Source: JANQTF01 sp036835375 (GTDB lineage: Bacteria; Bacteroidota; Bacteroidia; J057). From it: a stretch of DNA of 64,000 nucleotides. The notes under the pieces are model-generated. The model worked only from the letters and a program-made list of their open reading frames with translations. It was not told the origin of the DNA and made no database searches. Location: the NCBI GenBank assembly GCA_036835375.1, contig DAITMB010000008.1, positions 1 through 64,000 on the forward strand. Direction: 5' to 3'. Every line of letters starts with the position of its first letter. The first letter of the stretch is position 1. The translations under genes were made by a program, and so were the position numbers. Below, in pieces: positions 52,501 to 60,209 of this stretch.

Positions 52501-52634
52501 TTGACCCCCCCGGGATTTCCTGCCCCCTGATGAAAAGAGGCTTGGTAAGAAATCTGCCCTTGTACTGGCAAAACTCCCCCCAAAATCAGCAAGGCCAAAG
52601 GCGTGAGCCATTGGATCAAGATTTTGTTTCGCAT
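49599..52634 (-). CDS. type IX-secreted SprB-repeat adhesin-like protein
   Basis: A 1011-residue secreted protein. Signal peptide at 1-27 (ILIQWLTPLALLILGGVLPV region). Residues about 361-545 form a MAM/choice-of-anchor-J-like jelly roll (SFSWDGAVLQSS-type region, LDGFAFDDVTIGN). Three SprB repeats start near 627, 703 and 776, each with a conserved C-x-G-x-x-x-G core (VTCHGGATGEI, VSCYGESDGRI, ATCIDASDGSV). A PKD domain at about 861-915 has YFWDFGDGNTSEERRPSHLY. The type A sorting domain at 931-1011 (IQLYPNPTTGIIHVEMG, GMYLLSVTQQ) directs export through the T9SS and cleavage or attachment at the surface. Surface attachment or gliding is inferred from the SprB repeats. It is monocistronic. Confidence 0.93.
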   Translation of the reverse strand: MRNKILIQWLTPLALLILGGVLPVQGQISYQASFHQGAGNPGGVNTESDFETAGWSTLMGPSLMVNQWSNPGNIPFPFKFFGKTVNFFKASANGVITFDMTSPSPPGNNGLLPHPSVPDSSILCFWEEFTTNPPLGSNDRVETKVFGTAPNRQLWIRYHSYEWGPCSFAYLAVVLEETSNKVYVVDLFSSLNANLVTATVGIQANPSFAITAAANVPLAGLTSVNGDNNYYTFTPYQIEPYDMVAVSIESPKGDACGLGMESVTIKASNVGLFTATGMTAKFSVNGGPFLTPETIPGSLAPGDTLQYTFSALANLSAIGSHTIRVVVDVAGDNNALNDSMSTNVNNLINITTFPYQENFENGAGGWTPGGTNSSWQMGYANNPTIKGAASGVNTWITGRTGSYNSNEDSWVLSPCFDMSGLGPSAAISMNVWWETEFSWDGAVLQSSQDGGQSWQRVGAYGDPNNWYNDASINAMPGNQLHGWTGQANGGTGSGGWVKAQAPLDPSLIGASQVLFRVAFGSDASSNLDGFAFDDVTIGNAPVVNLGPGGFFCQGAQLDVGSSNYNHQILWSNGATTPKITLQNPFQSAIIDSMVTVEITNSIGLVARDTVIFSMTRPPTVEVVNITNVTCHGGATGEIVIKMVGGASPFVYAWSHGATVQNPTQLSQGTYTGLVTDINGCKANIPAITVNQNAPLNATASIREVSCYGESDGRITLHTTGGVMPYQINWNVGGTGDTLAGLSIGTYFATITDQVGCVFLDSITMTQPDSMIFLSAEVVNATCIDASDGSVLVTLSGGTIPYTFFWGNGTNGEVVDSLSVGSVSGYVADSRGCLLTLPSFEITYADSIPEAGFGIDISGGRVTFLDSSLRAAKYFWDFGDGNTSEERRPSHLYEENGTFSVIQVVSNLCGADTAVQEVSIIAASVDQPLASPIQLYPNPTTGIIHVEMGPSWTGSGKAALYDASGQLVWSQPIEIFPGDRLTLRLPATLARGMYLLSVTQQNRATQKKLEIR

Positions 52635-52910
52635 AACGCTTCATTGTCTGTTTCAAAAAATAAAGCTATTGGATAGTTTTATGTTACGAAACACAATCTC
52701 AGCCCTGCTCTTTCATGCCGATAAAAAAGAGTATAGAGGTAAGGAATAGGCTGAAAAAGAACAAAAGGAAGAATCTACCGCTGAGATGACAGGGGAGCTT
52801 TGCTTTTCTCCAGAATTAGGACCACTTTTCGGGTCGTTAGCAATACAGATTTTTCGGGAAACTTTTCTCAAAGCCTTCTTGAAAAGACTTTCCCCACAAC
52901 CGCTTTCCCC

Positions 52911-53906
52911 ATGGATGTGACAACGAATACTGGCACTGTCCTCGTCATCGGTGCGCTCGGTCAAATTGGCAGCGATCTCGTGCACGCCCTTCGCCTACAG
53001 TATGGTCCGGAGCGGGTGATCGCAGCTGATATTCGCCCCGAAAGCCCAGACCGATCTGGTCCCTACTTGACCCTTGATGCGCTCGACAGGTCTGCCCAAA
53101 TCGAAGTGATCCGGCAACATCAGGTCCAACATGTGTATAATCTTGCAGCGATCCTCTCTGCCAGAGGGGAACAAGATCCCGAGGCGGCTTGGAAAATTAA
53201 CATGGATAGCCTCCTCAATAGCCTGGAAGCAGTGAGGCAGACCTCTGCTTCGCGCCTTTTTTGGCCTAGCTCAATCGCTGTGTTTGGGACATCATCACCG
53301 AAAGTCAAAACACCTCAGCGCACGATCATGGATCCCAACACGGTCTATGGCATCTCGAAGCTGGCAGGCGAGCGTTGGTGCGAATACTATCATCAAAAAT
53401 ACAGCGTAGATGTGCGAAGCTTGCGCTATCCGGGGTTGATTTCCTTTCGCAACAAACCTGGCGGTGGTACGACGGATTATGCAGTAGATATCTTTCATCA
53501 TGCGCTGAGAGGACAAGCATACGCTTGTTTTTTGGAAAAAGACAGTCGCTTGCCGATGATGTACATGCCAGATGCCATCCGGGCTACGATTTCGCTCATG
53601 GAAGCACCTCAAGAGCAGGTTCGGCTCCGATCCTCCTACAATCTTTCGGGTATGAGCTTCACACCCCGAGAACTTGCCTCGGAAATCCAGCGACACCTTC
53701 CCGATTTTCAATGTCGCTACGAGCCAGATTTCCGTCAAAAAATTGCTGATAGCTGGCCCGCTTCGATCGACGATCAGGATGCCCGGAAAGATTGGGGCTG
53801 GCAAGAGAAATATGATCTCTCCAGCATGGTGAGCGATATGCTCGAGCAGCTTCGCAGCAATCAGAGCTACCTGCTACCGTCATTGGAGGGTGAAAAAAGG
53901 AGCTGA
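52911..53906 (+). CDS. L-threonine 3-dehydrogenase-like NAD-dependent epimerase family protein
   Basis: A 331-residue extended SDR. The ATG at 52911 gives MDVTTNTGTVLVIGALGQIG with the GxxGxxG loop near 14-20; the upstream frame is unrelated. YGISKLAGERWCEYYHQKY carries the catalytic YxxxK. VRSLRYPGLISF and PGGGTTDYAVDIFHHALRG followed by LPMMYMPDAIRATISLM match UDP-galactose-epimerase-like threonine dehydrogenases, which oxidise L-threonine to 2-amino-3-ketobutyrate. No kbl gene adjoins. Its 3' end overlaps the convergent HAD gene by 40 bp. Confidence 0.85.
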   Translation: MDVTTNTGTVLVIGALGQIGSDLVHALRLQYGPERVIAADIRPESPDRSGPYLTLDALDRSAQIEVIRQHQVQHVYNLAAILSARGEQDPEAAWKINMDSLLNSLEAVRQTSASRLFWPSSIAVFGTSSPKVKTPQRTIMDPNTVYGISKLAGERWCEYYHQKYSVDVRSLRYPGLISFRNKPGGGTTDYAVDIFHHALRGQAYACFLEKDSRLPMMYMPDAIRATISLMEAPQEQVRLRSSYNLSGMSFTPRELASEIQRHLPDFQCRYEPDFRQKIADSWPASIDDQDARKDWGWQEKYDLSSMVSDMLEQLRSNQSYLLPSLEGEKRS

Positions 53907-54520
53907 GCCAGTTCTTCGGTTTTATAAACAAGGTGATCCGGGGAAGCACTTTGGAGCAATTCAGCGGAATTGAATCCCCACGTCACGGCCACACTTTCTA
54001 CTCCTACGCGCTTCGCAGCCTCCATGTCGCGAAGCTCATCCCCTATCATCACGATTTCATGAGCAGGCACGCGGGTTTGCTTGATGATGCGACGCAGCTT
54101 TTTGGCCTTTCCGAATAGCGAAGTCGAGCATTCAACAAATTCGAAGCCCTCCAAATCAAATCTGGCAAGAAAATCCCGTACGTTGTCCTCGCGATTTGAA
54201 GTCAAGATTCCCATCCGTACCTCTTCTCGCTGTAAATGTCTTATCAGCTCAGGCATTCCTTCAATGGGCATGACCTCGTGGATCATATGCCGAAATCGGA
54301 TCTGGGCTTTTCGCAAAAAACCGGGAAGCTGGAGCCAGCTTAACCCGGACATGTTCATGAGTTCTTTGATGCTCTTATGCTTGAGCTCCGCTGCCAAATG
54401 AGAGTCCACATGCGGAATCTTATATGCCCTCCCCAAATCATTGAGAATGTGTAAGGCCGCTGGGACCGAGTCTGCGATCGTCCCGTCAAAGTCAAACACG
54501 ATGAGGTTTCTGCGTTGCAT
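53867..54520 (-). CDS. HAD-superfamily phosphatase (phosphoglycolate-phosphatase-like)
   Basis: A 217-residue hydrolase. The ATG at 54520 gives MQRRNLIVFDFDGTIADSVP with the nucleophile motif DFDGT. Motif II is MGILTSNRED and motif III/IV is EIVMIGDELRDMEAAKRVGV. Length and the ALHILNDLGR cap region resemble Gph-type phosphatases. The substrate cannot be told from sequence. Convergent 40-bp overlap with the threonine-dehydrogenase-like gene means the 3' ends are antisense to each other. Confidence 0.88.
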   Translation of the reverse strand: MQRRNLIVFDFDGTIADSVPAALHILNDLGRAYKIPHVDSHLAAELKHKSIKELMNMSGLSWLQLPGFLRKAQIRFRHMIHEVMPIEGMPELIRHLQREEVRMGILTSNREDNVRDFLARFDLEGFEFVECSTSLFGKAKKLRRIIKQTRVPAHEIVMIGDELRDMEAAKRVGVESVAVTWGFNSAELLQSASPDHLVYKTEELAQLLFSPSNDGSR

Positions 54521-54635
54521 ACCTGAGTGATGTACGATAGGCCTGCCCAAATGTCTTACAATTTTCAGCGTAAATGCCAAGGAAGTTCCCTTCAATCTCG
54601 ACAAGGTCCTGAGAAATGTCTGTCAATAAAAAAGC

Positions 54636-54667
54636 CGTGAAGTGGATTTATAATACCCCACTTCACG
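54636..54667 (-). terminator. rho-independent terminator of the DUF2147 gene
   Basis: Perfect 10-bp stem CGTGAAGTGG / CCACTTCACG with a 12-nt loop. On the minus strand it is followed by GCTTTTTTA. It lies about 30 nt past the DUF2147 stop. Confidence 0.9.
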
Positions 54668-54698
54668 ACTCATAACCTATTGACGCAGGTAGAAGGCA

Positions 54699-55181
54699 TC
54701 AAGGCTTTTCTGTTCGCTGCCAATATTGGGTGCGGCCCAATAGTGACACACCGATATATCCTCGCAATTTGAGCTTATCGGCTGACTCTTGCTCCATGTA
54801 ACAACTGTAAACGGAGCCATTGTTAGGGTCGAGAATGTTGCCATCATCCCACTCGTCATCGTCTGCATCCCAGACCAAGTCTTTCAAAATCACCATGCCT
54901 ACGATCGGTTTCTTATAGCGAGGGTCATCGCTGCTACACTTTTCGCAGACCTTATTGGGGTCTTCCTCCGGCCTCCAAAAAACTTTAATAATTTTTCCCT
55001 CATACACATTGCCCACTTTGTAGATCTGGACAATGGATCGGACTTTTTTGGTCTCGTCGTCAATGGTTTTCCAGTAGCCGACACAGGCATCTGGATTTTG
55101 GGCAATCAGGCACTGCGGGATGATCCACAGAATGCCCATCACCCACAAGGCTGGTGTGCGAAAAAGATGATAGATTCTCAT
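54699..55181 (-). CDS. DUF2147 secreted protein
   Basis: A 160-residue exported protein with signal peptide (LWVMGILWIIPQCLIAQ). The mature part shows the DUF2147 pattern: CVGYWKTIDDETKKVRSIVQ then YEGKIIKVFWRPEEDPNKVC, ILKDLVWDADDDEWDDGNIL and LKLRGYIGVSLLGRTQYWQR. Members fold as a small beta-barrel (lipocalin-like) and occur widely in Bacteroidota; the ligand is unknown. Cysteines at KVCEKCSSDD may form a disulfide. Own terminator; transcribed alone. Confidence 0.92.
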   Translation of the reverse strand: MRIYHLFRTPALWVMGILWIIPQCLIAQNPDACVGYWKTIDDETKKVRSIVQIYKVGNVYEGKIIKVFWRPEEDPNKVCEKCSSDDPRYKKPIVGMVILKDLVWDADDDEWDDGNILDPNNGSVYSCYMEQESADKLKLRGYIGVSLLGRTQYWQRTEKP

Positions 55182-55324
55182 AAATTGGTACGTTAGCAGT
55201 GAGTAGCCGCAGAAGTCGCCTTCAATCTTGTTCTTTTCTACCGATCAGCGCTTCTGGCAATATTTAGAGTCAAATAATATAACGAAAACGAATTGATTTT
55301 TGAAATTTTTGAAGAACTTTTTGC

Positions 55325-55355
55325 TTTTAAACGCTTGTAGGGATGCGTATATTTG
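55325..55355 (+). promoter_or_regulatory. possible promoter of nuoI
   Basis: TTTT (55325-55328) then a 19-nt spacer and TATATTTG (55348-55355), close to TTTG-N19..21-TAnnTTTG. The ATG of nuoI follows 9 nt later, so the leader would be very short. Confidence 0.45.
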
Positions 55356-55364
55356 AAAGATCAG

Positions 55365-56003
55365 ATGAGCTACCTCCAGACCATTTCCCGAAGTGTTTCC
55401 TCGCTGCTAGATGGGTTGCGAGTGAACTGGCCTCACTTCAAAAAGGGCCACACTCAGCGTGGACCTAAGGACATTGCTCAACCAGGCTATTTCGACGAGG
55501 CGAATAGGGCTGTGACCATTCAATACCCGGGAGAAAGTTTGCCAGTGCCCGATCATGGCCGGTATCGCCTACACATGGAAGCACCAGACTGCATCGTGTG
55601 TGACAAGTGTGCGAGAATTTGCCCAGTGGATTGTATCACCATCGAGAGTTTCAAAGCTGTGGAAGACCTCGGTTTTACCTCTGATGGCTCTCGGAAGCGT
55701 CTTGAACTACCTGTGTTCGACATCGACATGGGCAAATGTTGCTATTGCGGCCTTTGTACAACCGTATGCCCCACGGAATGCCTCACCATGACGAAAGTGT
55801 ACGACTACAGTGAAGTGGACCGAGACAACTTTGTCTATCATTTCGGTTTGCTCAGCCCTGAAGAGGAAGCCGACAAACGGCAACAGTTGGCAGATGCTAC
55901 GCCAGTGAAGGTGCCGACACCATCTCAAGAATCTACTCCCAGCCCCAATGCGGCACCCAAGCTTCTCAAGAAACCGCTTCCTTTGAAAAAAAAGTCTCCT
56001 TAA
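55365..56003 (+). CDS. nuoI: NADH-quinone oxidoreductase subunit I, extended C-terminus
   Basis: A 212-residue ferredoxin-like subunit of complex I carrying two [4Fe-4S] clusters: CIVCDKCARICP with Cys76, 79, 82, 86 and CCYCGLCTTVCP with Cys125, 128, 131, 135. It passes electrons toward the quinone site. The ATG at 55365 (MSYLQTISRS) is used; the frame also opens with TTG four codons earlier. The last 35 residues (from about 178) are Pro/Lys/Ser-rich and appear to be an added tail beyond the normal end. nuoL follows after 111 bp; nuoJ and nuoK are not present between them. Confidence 0.95.
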   Translation: MSYLQTISRSVSSLLDGLRVNWPHFKKGHTQRGPKDIAQPGYFDEANRAVTIQYPGESLPVPDHGRYRLHMEAPDCIVCDKCARICPVDCITIESFKAVEDLGFTSDGSRKRLELPVFDIDMGKCCYCGLCTTVCPTECLTMTKVYDYSEVDRDNFVYHFGLLSPEEEADKRQQLADATPVKVPTPSQESTPSPNAAPKLLKKPLPLKKKSP

Positions 56004-56114
56004 GACGAGCGAGTTAGTTGAGAAGACGCTGCATTTCACATAGTTTCAGAAAAAAATATCCCGCTCTGCGCATTTTCCTGAATCGTTTCCTCTCGTCAAC
56101 CCATTTTTTCGAGC

Positions 56115-58106
56115 ATGGATCCCTTGGCTTGGAATTCTGTTACTGCCCTGGCCGCGCTCGCAGCCTCCATGCCTTTGCTGAGCTGGGTGTGGGGCATGTG
56201 TCGCGGGGAGCGCAGCAAAACGGAAGCACAATTACGCGCTTTGCTCACGATCTGCTTCTCCACCGGAATCAGCGCGTGGGTGTGGTGGCAAGTCAAAGAA
56301 GGAGCGAGCTTTCACACGACCGATCACTGGATTGACATCGGCAACGCCGCCTCAGGCTTGACCCTCTCGTGGGGAATTCATGTAGATTTTCTCGCGGCCG
56401 CGATGCTGACACTTGTCTCCAGCATCGCGACCCTGGTCCATGTTTATTCTATTGCCTATCTCGATAAGGACCCTGGATACAGTCGCTATTTTTCCCACCT
56501 TGGGTTCTTCTGTGCTGCCATGATGTGGCTGGTCTTGGCGGACAACCTGCTCCTGATGTTCATCAGTTGGGAACTCATGGGCTTGGCCTCCTACTTGCTG
56601 ATCGGATTTTGGCGCGAAATGGAAGGCCCTGCCCGGGCCTCCCAGAAGGCATTCCTCTTCAATCGAATCGGCGATGTCGGGTTCATGATCGGGATCATGA
56701 TTCTTCTGACAGGGACAGGCACTCTAGATTTGTTGTTGCTTACAAAAAAGTCAGGGGAATTGACCCCTTCTTGGCAAGTGGCGGCAGGGCTATGCCTCTT
56801 TCTCGGAGCGGCTGGCAAGTCTGCTCAATTTCCGCTGCAAAGCTGGCTCCCCGCAGCCATGGAGGGCCCCACCCCTGTGTCTTCCCTCTTACATGCAGCC
56901 ACGATGGTCGCGGCGGGCGTTTACTTGCTGGCGAGAATTTCTTTCTTGCTTCTTCCTGTCGCTGGGACCATCATTGCTTTTGTCGGCGCTTTTACGGCCT
57001 TGATCGCGGCAATCTCTGCCATGAGGCAGTGGGATATCAAACGGGTATTGGCCTACTCCACCGTCTCACAACTTGGCTACATGGTGATGGGAATCGGGGT
57101 AGGAGCAAGAGACATGGCATTGCTCCACTTATTTACCCATGCCTTTTTCAAATGTGGCCTCTTCTTGGTCGCAGGCGCAGTGATCCACGCGATGCACACC
57201 CAGGACCTACGACACATGGGCGGGTTGAAGGCAAGACATCCGCTGCTCTTCTGGCTGTATGTACCTCCCATGCTCGCCCTTTCAGGCTTGCCGCTTTTTT
57301 CTGGGTTTCTGTCGAAAGATGGTATTTTGCTCGGAGCATCTCAGTGGGCCGCGCAAGGCGGAGGGCTACACTGGCTCGTGCCTACAGCAGGATTTGTGAC
57401 AGCTGGCCTCACGGCATTTTACATGGGTCGCCATGCTTGGCTGATCTTTTTTGAGCAGCCAGCAACTGAGGGGACCAACCACACCTACACCGTTAGCGCA
57501 CACATGGTGTGGCCGATTTTGATTCTGGCCATTGGCAGCTGTTGGTTTCCATTTTCCTTGCATCCCTTGGATGGTCACCAAAGCTGGCTTCTCCACGGGT
57601 GGGCCGTACACGACCCAGAGCATATGACCTACCATCTACCCGTCCTTTTGCTATCGCTCATTATGACATTGGCTGGCTTCGCTACCGCATACGCCTTGCG
57701 ACATGCCCTCCGTGGAGATGGTAGCGAAGTCCCCAAAGTCTTTGAAAATATCAATGCCTTTTTTCAAAGGCATGAATACCTGGGCGAATGGTTCTACGAA
57801 AGAATAATGGCTGAGTCGCTGTTCAAGCTAGGCAAACTAGCCGATCGAATCGACCGTCGTGTGATTGATGGTGGAGTTCATGCCTTTGCGTGGCTGGCGG
57901 TTCACCCTGGCAAGTCCCCTTCTCTATCTTCCATGGCTGCGGCGATAGATGACCACCTTATAGACGGAATGGTGAATGGGCTGGCAAGGTGGACTGTGGG
58001 CGCAGGAAGGAGGCTCCGACAACTCAATACAGGCGAAGTTCAAGGAAGCCTTTGGCTAGTACTTCTCTTGGTAATATTCACCTTGATTGTGATCTGGTGG
58101 ACATAA
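56115..58106 (+). CDS. nuoL: NADH-quinone oxidoreductase subunit L
   Basis: A 663-residue proton-pumping antiporter-like subunit of complex I. The membrane core shows FISWELMGLASYLLIGFWRE, LFLGAAGKSAQFPLQSWLPA followed by MEGPTPVSSLLHAATMVAAG, and KRVLAYSTVSQLGYMVMGIG, all strong NuoL motifs. The extra C-terminal helices that run along the membrane arm are present (from about 560). Sixteen or so hydrophobic segments. It follows nuoI but lacks nuoM/N downstream; the next gene is a minus-strand cold-shock gene. Start ATG gives MDPLAWNSVTALAAL. Confidence 0.96.
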   Translation: MDPLAWNSVTALAALAASMPLLSWVWGMCRGERSKTEAQLRALLTICFSTGISAWVWWQVKEGASFHTTDHWIDIGNAASGLTLSWGIHVDFLAAAMLTLVSSIATLVHVYSIAYLDKDPGYSRYFSHLGFFCAAMMWLVLADNLLLMFISWELMGLASYLLIGFWREMEGPARASQKAFLFNRIGDVGFMIGIMILLTGTGTLDLLLLTKKSGELTPSWQVAAGLCLFLGAAGKSAQFPLQSWLPAAMEGPTPVSSLLHAATMVAAGVYLLARISFLLLPVAGTIIAFVGAFTALIAAISAMRQWDIKRVLAYSTVSQLGYMVMGIGVGARDMALLHLFTHAFFKCGLFLVAGAVIHAMHTQDLRHMGGLKARHPLLFWLYVPPMLALSGLPLFSGFLSKDGILLGASQWAAQGGGLHWLVPTAGFVTAGLTAFYMGRHAWLIFFEQPATEGTNHTYTVSAHMVWPILILAIGSCWFPFSLHPLDGHQSWLLHGWAVHDPEHMTYHLPVLLLSLIMTLAGFATAYALRHALRGDGSEVPKVFENINAFFQRHEYLGEWFYERIMAESLFKLGKLADRIDRRVIDGGVHAFAWLAVHPGKSPSLSSMAAAIDDHLIDGMVNGLARWTVGAGRRLRQLNTGEVQGSLWLVLLLVIFTLIVIWWT

Positions 58107-58173
58107 AGATCCCGATTCAACCTTCTCTTATAAAAGTAGTTTCGCGATCTTTTACTTGATAAGCGCCTGAGAG

Positions 58174-58635
58174 CTATTCTGCATCGACGCGCTTCACATT
58201 GACTGCTGCTGGACCTTTTTGGCCCATTTGGATCTCGAATGTCACCTTGTCATTCTCGGCAACATCATCCAAGGTATTGTTCACGTGGAAGAACACACTG
58301 TCCTGTGAATCGAGGTCTTTGATGAACCCGTACCCTTTATCGGAATTGAAGTGAGTCACTTTCCCTCTGCGGTTGGGATCTTCTTCTTCGAATTCTTCTC
58401 TTTTAGGAACTCCAATGACAATGTCTTCCGCTTTTATTTTTTTACGCTTGAGCGGATCTGGCGGCGTGGAGGTGATGACTCCATTCTCGTCAACATAAGC
58501 CAGCATGTCCTCCAGGCTTGCCCCTGACATGGAATTAGCTTTGCGATCTTGTCGTTTACGTTCTTTGTCTTCTCTCTTTTTTCTCTTGAGCTTCTCTTTT
58601 TCTTTTTTGCCAAAAGTCTCTTGTGATCTTCCCAT
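58174..58635 (-). CDS. cold-shock-domain protein with charged N-terminal extension
   Basis: A 153-residue RNA-binding protein. The first 33 residues are a very basic, lysine-rich helix (KKEKEKLKRKKREDKERKRQ). The C-terminal cold-shock domain (about 89-150) has RNP1 KGYGFIKD at 100-107 and RNP2 VFFHV at 114-118, plus GKVTHFNSDKGYG and KGPAAVNVKRV. This architecture is typical for Bacteroidota and may act on RNA structure. A possible -7 box 112 nt upstream would give a long leader, as in cold-shock genes of other bacteria. Confidence 0.93.
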   Translation of the reverse strand: MGRSQETFGKKEKEKLKRKKREDKERKRQDRKANSMSGASLEDMLAYVDENGVITSTPPDPLKRKKIKAEDIVIGVPKREEFEEEDPNRRGKVTHFNSDKGYGFIKDLDSQDSVFFHVNNTLDDVAENDKVTFEIQMGQKGPAAVNVKRVDAE

Positions 58636-58747
58636 AATAAATAAGCGGGGATTAAATGGTGAGTGAAATGCGGAAAAGGGTGCTGTGACTGATTGGAAAC
58701 AGCCTGTAGTTTAATATCTTTTCCATGCCAAGGGGAAATGAATTCAT

Positions 58748-58755
58748 CAAATATA
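58748..58755 (-). promoter_or_regulatory. -7 box for the cold-shock gene
   Basis: Minus-strand TATATTTG matches TAnnTTTG. No convincing TTTG is at the -33 distance. It predicts a leader of about 105 nt. Confidence 0.35.
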
Positions 58756-58942
58756 CGAATTCTAAAATCTAAAGTCACGATCAATTCTTGTCGAAGCATG
58801 GACTTTCATAGGTAAGAAAGAACCCATTTTATGCAGAAAAGTTCATTTCCATGATCGAATCAAAGATCTGGCTGAGGAACTCAAAGGACTCACTCTCATC
58901 ACTTGGGCGCAGCAGATCAAGTGATGAACGCTACAAAGAAAA

Positions 58943-58969
58943 CAGCTCCACAACTAAGCTGCGGAGCTG
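58943..58969 (-). terminator. rho-independent terminator of pdhA
   Basis: CAGCTCC / GGAGCTG arms with a 13-nt loop; on the minus strand followed by TTTTCTTTG. It lies 28 nt past the pdhA stop. Confidence 0.8.
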
Positions 58970-58997
58970 AAATGATCAAAATGATGCCATACGGGCA

Positions 58998-60014
58998 CTA
59001 GTCCATGATGTAAGGATACTCCCCTACGTACACATCATCATACAATTCGCTCGGGTCGGGATATGGTGATTCCTCAGCAAAAATGACGGAAGCCTCAACA
59101 ATCTGATCGATCTTCGCAGAAAGTGTATCGATTTCGGACTGGAGCTCAGGCATGTTTTCTTGAATATACAGCTTCAGATTCGCGATGGGATCCTTGTCTC
59201 GATACTTGTTGAGCTCTTCGCGGGTGCGATACTTTTGCGGGTCAGACATGGAATGGCCTTTGTAGCGGTAGGTCTTCATTTCTACCAAATAAGGTCCGTT
59301 GCCTTCGCGCACATGCTTGACCACCGCTTGCATATCGTCGTGGACCGTGGTCACATTCATGCCATCGATGGCGATGGATGGCATGTCGTAGGAAAGCCCG
59401 ATTTTGTAGAGTTCCGTCACGTTGGAAGTACGCTCCACGGAGGTGCCCATCGCATAATTGTTGTTTTCGATCACGAAGATTACGGGCAGCTTCCACAGCA
59501 TGGCCAGATTAAATGCCTCGTGAAGTGCTCCCTGACGCACAGCGCCGTCTCCCATGAGGCAGACGCAGAGATCATCTGTTCCATTATATTTGGCGCCAAA
59601 TGCGATTCCTGCGCCGAGCGGAATCTGGGCTCCTACGATGCCATGTCCGCCAAGAAAGCGATGCTCTTTCGAGAAAAAGTGCATGGAGCCTCCTTTGCCT
59701 TTGGAAGTTCCAGTCCTTTTGCCGTACAACTCCGCCATGCATGCATCTGCGCTCACGCCTCGGGCAAGCGCCCCACCGTGGTCTCTATAAGCCGTGATGA
59801 CATAGTCGCTGGGACGAATGACGCTTTCGATTCCGACTGCCACGGCCTCCTGACCAATATAAAGGTGGCAAAACCCACGAAATTTCTGCTGCATGTACAA
59901 TTGGCTGGCGCGCTCTTCGAACTTGCGAATGAGGAGCATTTGATCAAACCAACGCAGAAGAAGTTCCTTGTCGTAGGGCACCTTTGATTTAGCTTTCGTC
60001 TTGGTGGTAGCCAT
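58998..60014 (-). CDS. pdhA: pyruvate dehydrogenase E1 component, alpha subunit
   Basis: A 338-residue thiamine-diphosphate enzyme subunit that, with the beta subunit, decarboxylates pyruvate and passes the acetyl group to E2. Motifs: YIGQEAVAVGIESVIRPSDY, TGTSKGKGGSMHFFSKEHRF then GGHGIVGAQIPLGAGIAFGA, and the ThDP motif GDGAVRQG followed by ENNNYAMGTS near 155-195. The phosphorylation-loop-like YRYKGHSMSDP is present. Length fits the alpha chain; the beta subunit gene is not adjacent. Own terminator. Confidence 0.95.
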   Translation of the reverse strand: MATTKTKAKSKVPYDKELLLRWFDQMLLIRKFEERASQLYMQQKFRGFCHLYIGQEAVAVGIESVIRPSDYVITAYRDHGGALARGVSADACMAELYGKRTGTSKGKGGSMHFFSKEHRFLGGHGIVGAQIPLGAGIAFGAKYNGTDDLCVCLMGDGAVRQGALHEAFNLAMLWKLPVIFVIENNNYAMGTSVERTSNVTELYKIGLSYDMPSIAIDGMNVTTVHDDMQAVVKHVREGNGPYLVEMKTYRYKGHSMSDPQKYRTREELNKYRDKDPIANLKLYIQENMPELQSEIDTLSAKIDQIVEASVIFAEESPYPDPSELYDDVYVGEYPYIMD

Positions 60015-60209
60015 GTGAGAGTGTATGGATAAGTGGCAGATAATCGATTGAGCTGGTGAAATTGGAGATATTTAGGAAGAATATCAAATGAGTCCTTGTC
60101 ATTAATCCGCCGAAAACTCTTCACGATGCGTTTTGGCTCAATTGCCCTGTCATGTTCCTGCACCTGAGACAAAGAATGGGAGCGGAGTTTGCAGAGGGGG
60201 TCCCTCTAG

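Larger units (their letters stand above)
58636..58997. other. gene-free region between pdhA and the cold-shock gene
   Basis: 362 bp, both flanking genes on the minus strand. It holds the pdhA terminator and the possible cold-shock promoter; no coding frame is seen. Confidence 0.6.

Noticed and set aside
59160..59987. 275-codon plus-strand frame over pdhA
   Set aside because: Long only because of codon bias in pdhA; the minus-strand E1 alpha motifs are unmistakable.
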